Assembly: GCF_007845675.1 (NCBI RefSeq)
Contig: NZ_VOBR01000004.1
Coordinates: forward strand, 261,719 to 325,718
DNA length: 64,000 bases
From: Lentzea tibetensis
Lineage (GTDB): Bacteria > Actinomycetota > Actinomycetes > Mycobacteriales > Pseudonocardiaceae
Direction of reading: 5' to 3'
Positions 59,392 to 64,000 of the stretch are shown one piece after another (the stretch's first letter is position 1; each line of letters opens with the position of its first letter). Made by a program: the position numbers and the translations under genes. The notes under the pieces are model-generated. The model did not search any database. It was not told the DNA's origin and was given only the letters and a program-made list of their open reading frames with translations.

Positions 59392-62002
59392 CCCACGCGG
59401 CACGCAGCACACCGGGCGCGTGCGAGCCGGCCGCCTCAGCGCACAGCCGGCTCGCCGCGGCCTCGTGCTCGTCGGCCGCACGTCCGTCCCCGGTCAGCCG
59501 GAGCACCTCGGCGAGCAGCATGAGGTCGTCGACCTCGTGCAGCCGCTGGCCGGTGCTCCGGTGCCGGTCGAGCGCGCGTGACACCGCTGTCCGCGCCTGT
59601 TCGTGGTCCTGCCGCGCGAGCGCGACGGCCGCCCGTGCGTGCAGCGCACGACCGGTGTGCCTGCCGACCTCGTACTTCTCGGTCAGCACGACCGCTTCCT
59701 CGGCGCAGCCGGCGGCCGCGTCCGGATCAGCGAGCGCCAGGTGGACGTCGGTGAGCACGACGAGGGTGCCGACCAGGTTGCCGATGTCCGAGAGGTCGCG
59801 GTAGAGGCGCAACGCCTGTTCGGCCAGGTCGAGCGCCTCCGCGGGGTTCGTGAAGACCTGCGCCTCGGCGAGCCCGCCGAGCGCGTTCGCGACCCGGCGG
59901 CGCGCGCCGAGCTGCTCGGTCTCCTCGAGCGCCAGCCGGAACAACGCCACCGCGCGGTCGGTGTCGCCCGCGCGCAGGAGCACCAGCCCGAGCGTGGTGA
60001 GGCAGTGCAGCCCGTCGGTGCGGTTGCCGCAGGCGCTGTGGATCTCGAGCGCCTCGTGCAGGTGGTCCTGCGCTCGTTCGAGACCTCCCAGGTCGAGATG
60101 CGCCCATCCCAGAATTTGCAGCCCCGATGCCCACTGCCGGGGTTCGGCGGGCGAGCAGAGCTCCATGCACCGCCGCGCGGTGTCGATGATCAGCTGCGGC
60201 GTGCCCAGCCGCAGCTGGGTGATCCCCAGGTTGCCCAACGCGATGATCTGGGTGGTGACGTTGCCGTCCTCGACGGCGATGGCGATGGCCCTTTCGAGTC
60301 GCCGCGCCGCCGCCAGGTTGGCGCCCTTGTCGCCGAGGCAGAGGCTGATCAGGGTGGACGTGATGCCCGGCCGGTCGTCGAGCTGCTCGAACAGCGCCAA
60401 CGCCCGGTCGTGGTGATCGGTCGACTCGTCGATCCTGCCGAGCGCGTACGTCGCGAGCCCGAGGTTGCGGTGCATGGCGGCTCGCAGCCGGGGGTCGCCG
60501 TCGCGTTCGGCCGCCGCCAGCCCCGTCTCGCCCGCGCGAATCCAGTCCGTCAGATCCTGCGTCAGCCAGAAGCAGCCCCGCAGCGCGTCGACCAGGTGGG
60601 CGCACGCCGCGTCGAAGCCGTTGCCGCCCGCCCACGTGACGGCACCCATCAGGTTCTGGTGCTCGTCCGCCAACCAGGCCGACGCGCTCTTCCCGTCGGG
60701 GAACGCCGGTGCGTCCGCCGCACGAGGCCGCGGCAGCCGCTTGAACGTCGGCGACAGCGCGGTGCCCGCCGCGTCGACGGCGGCGGTCTGGTGGTCGAGC
60801 CAGCGGGCGAGCGCGGCGTCCTGGTCCGCTCTGCTGTCCTCGGCCGCGGACCGGGCGGCCGCGAACACGTGCACGAGGTCGTGCACCCGGTACCGGCCGG
60901 GTTGGTGCAGCGTGACGAAGTGCGTGTCGGACAACGTGGCCAGCGGCCGGGACGCGGGTGCCCCGAGCAGCGCGGACGCGGCTTCGACCGTGACGTCGGC
61001 GATCGGCGCGCACCCGATGCACCGCAGCAATGTGCGCGCTCCCGCGGGCAGCCTGTCGTACGCGAGGTCCAGCGCGGCCGCCGTCCGGTCCGCGGTGGAG
61101 CGAGCCAGCTCCGCCACGGCATCGGCGATCAGCCGGTCCGGCGTGGCCGCGAGCTCGCCCGCGACGACCCGCAGCGCCAGCGGCAGGTGGCCGCACGCCC
61201 ACGCCAGCTCGTCGGCGGCCTCCGGCTCCGCGTCGACCCGGCTCGCGCCGAGCAGGTGCTTGAGCAGCAGCTGCGACTCGTGGACCTCGAGCAGGCCCAG
61301 GTGGATGTGGCTGACGTCCGGCAGCGAGCCGAGCGGGTCGCGGCTGGTGATCACGACGGCGTTCTCGTGCGGTGCGACCAGCAGCGGCAGGACCTGGTCG
61401 GCACGTGCGGCGTTGTCGAGCACGACCAGCACGCGCCGTCTGGCGAGCAGCGACCGGAACAGCGTCGCGCGGGCCTGCACCGCGTCCGGGACCATGGCCG
61501 GCGGCACGCCCAGCGCGTGCAGGGAGAGCTTCAGCGCGTCCGCGGCGCTGAGCGGCTCACCGTTGTCGTAGCCGTGCAGGTTCAGGTACAGCTGGCCACC
61601 GGGGAAGGCGCTGCGGAACCGGTTCGCCCAGTGCACGGCGAGCGCCGTCTTGCCGACGCCGGCCTGCCCGGTGATCACCGTGGCCCCGGTGGGCGCGTCC
61701 AGCCGCTCCAGCAGCTCGGTGCGCCCGACGAAGTGCGCGACGTCCGCGGGCAGCTGGTCCAGCACCGGGATCTCGTCGTCCTGGATCTCGTCGTGCAGCC
61801 GCCGCAGCCGGGCGCTCGGCGCGCGGCCGCTGTCGAGCGCCAGCCTGGCCTGCAGCCGGTGGAAGGCGTCCAGCGCCTCCCTGCGCTGCCCGAGCCGCTG
61901 GTAGGTCCGCATCAGCTGTTCGACGGGCCGCTCGTCCAGCGGGAAGCGCTTGATCAATGCCGTCAGTTCCCGCACGGCTTCCCGGTGGTGGCCGTCCGAC
62001 AT
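59360..62002 (-). CDS. AfsR-like STAND protein lacking its DNA-binding domain
   Basis: An 880-residue protein. Residues 5-75 are the C-terminal part of a BTAD domain ([25 protein letters not shown]). The NB-ARC domain has Walker A GQAGVGKT (112-119), [10 protein letters not shown] and a GLPLAL-like [13 protein letters not shown] repeats fill the second half. AfsR/SARP proteins normally carry an OmpR-type winged helix at the N-terminus, absent here; 127 nt upstream is clpB. It may signal without binding DNA. It converges with PL6, overlapping 32 nt. Confidence 0.88.
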   Translation of the reverse strand: MSDGHHREAVRELTALIKRFPLDERPVEQLMRTYQRLGQRREALDAFHRLQARLALDSGRAPSARLRRLHDEIQDDEIPVLDQLPADVAHFVGRTELLERLDAPTGATVITGQAGVGKTALAVHWANRFRSAFPGGQLYLNLHGYDNGEPLSAADALKLSLHALGVPPAMVPDAVQARATLFRSLLARRRVLVVLDNAARADQVLPLLVAPHENAVVITSRDPLGSLPDVSHIHLGLLEVHESQLLLKHLLGASRVDAEPEAADELAWACGHLPLALRVVAGELAATPDRLIADAVAELARSTADRTAAALDLAYDRLPAGARTLLRCIGCAPIADVTVEAASALLGAPASRPLATLSDTHFVTLHQPGRYRVHDLVHVFAAARSAAEDSRADQDAALARWLDHQTAAVDAAGTALSPTFKRLPRPRAADAPAFPDGKSASAWLADEHQNLMGAVTWAGGNGFDAACAHLVDALRGCFWLTQDLTDWIRAGETGLAAAERDGDPRLRAAMHRNLGLATYALGRIDESTDHHDRALALFEQLDDRPGITSTLISLCLGDKGANLAAARRLERAIAIAVEDGNVTTQIIALGNLGITQLRLGTPQLIIDTARRCMELCSPAEPRQWASGLQILGWAHLDLGGLERAQDHLHEALEIHSACGNRTDGLHCLTTLGLVLLRAGDTDRAVALFRLALEETEQLGARRRVANALGGLAEAQVFTNPAEALDLAEQALRLYRDLSDIGNLVGTLVVLTDVHLALADPDAAAGCAEEAVVLTEKYEVGRHTGRALHARAAVALARQDHEQARTAVSRALDRHRSTGQRLHEVDDLMLLAEVLRLTGDGRAADEHEAAASRLCAEAAGSHAPGVLRAAWVRTRGRLQPW

Positions 62003-62049
62003 CGGGTAAGGATATGGGAACCGAGAGTCACCTCGGTCACTTCTTCATA

Positions 62050-62070
62050 GTTGAGTGGAACTGACTCAAC
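62050..62070 (+). promoter_or_regulatory. HAIR operator upstream of clpB
   Basis: GTTGAGT-N7-ACTCAAC, a perfect 7+7 palindrome, starts 79 nt before the clpB ATG and 48 nt from the divergent AfsR-like gene. It is the third HAIR element of the window and should bind HspR. Confidence 0.9.
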
Positions 62071-62128
62071 TTTTCTGACGTTGTGCGGGATGACGGTGCT
62101 TGCGCAAGGCTGACCACGAGGTGGAGGA

Positions 62129-64000
<1,872 letters not shown>

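Overview
This window is high-GC actinomycete chromosome. The gene style (GTG/TTG starts, leaderless or GGAGG-led genes, the dnaK-grpE-dnaJ-hspR order with HAIR operators, a mycobacterial-type FabG4/HtdX/FadA2/FadE5 set and a bifunctional-type Dcd) fits the order Pseudonocardiales, perhaps a Lentzea, Saccharothrix or Actinosynnema relative. The genus is inference from protein style only.

Layout. 1-2400: the 5' end of a secreted ChW-repeat protein, a MerR regulator with a visible operator, and two small unknown genes. 2440-8250: a fatty-acid oxidation block: acyl-CoA dehydrogenase, SCP2 protein, TetR, MaoC hydratase, a FabG4 homologue split by a frameshift, and FadA2. Tandem TACT-N4-AGTA palindromes lie in its two divergent promoters. 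Related sites occur upstream of FadE5 (28114-29949) and, as one near-match, upstream of the EtfD-like membrane reductase (41125-43338), so one TetR regulon may cover the pathway and its electron outlet. 8250-15285: SIMPL protein, AAA ATPase, a 53-aa protein, an orphan terminator that may end a small RNA, then dehydrogenase, methyltransferase, S37 peptidase, NYN-like protein and HAD phosphatase.

15286-22836: a tightly coupled minus-strand operon (FAD monooxygenase, FMN hydroxyacid oxidase lacking both usual active-site tyrosines, P450 lacking the I-helix threonine, cation/proton antiporter, pentapeptide membrane protein). A divergent acetyltransferase and a second pentapeptide membrane protein follow. 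22860-33270: NHLRC2-like thioredoxin, lone GroES-like protein, VanW protein, DUF1206 protein, FadE5, a sodium:solute symporter and paired PH-like proteins. 33458-35584 encodes one 708-residue polypeptide joining an NmrA-type SDR to a complete cytochrome P450. 35580-46500 has pseudogene remnants (nucleotidyltransferase, LAXTG surface protein), an AKR/MarR pair, tRNA-Gly(CCC), dcd, CDF transporter, a holin-like protein, EtfD, an SMR/TetR pair and DUF4097/DUF4287 genes.

46545-50731 is the HspR-controlled dnaK operon. clpB, at the right edge, carries the same HAIR operator. Between them are a globin-reductase/methyltransferase pair, a PPOX protein and an MFS pump. A lower-GC 2.1-kb island (55471-57587) is bounded by identical 162-bp direct repeats that duplicate the 3' end of a VOC gene. 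It carries an unknown acidic protein and an XRE-ImmA/IrrE metalloprotease, with no integrase. A PL6 polysaccharide lyase and an AfsR-like STAND protein without its DNA-binding domain follow.

Strongest leads: the SDR-P450 fusion, the five-gene redox operon, the repeat-bounded XRE-ImmA island, and the TACT-N4-AGTA regulon.
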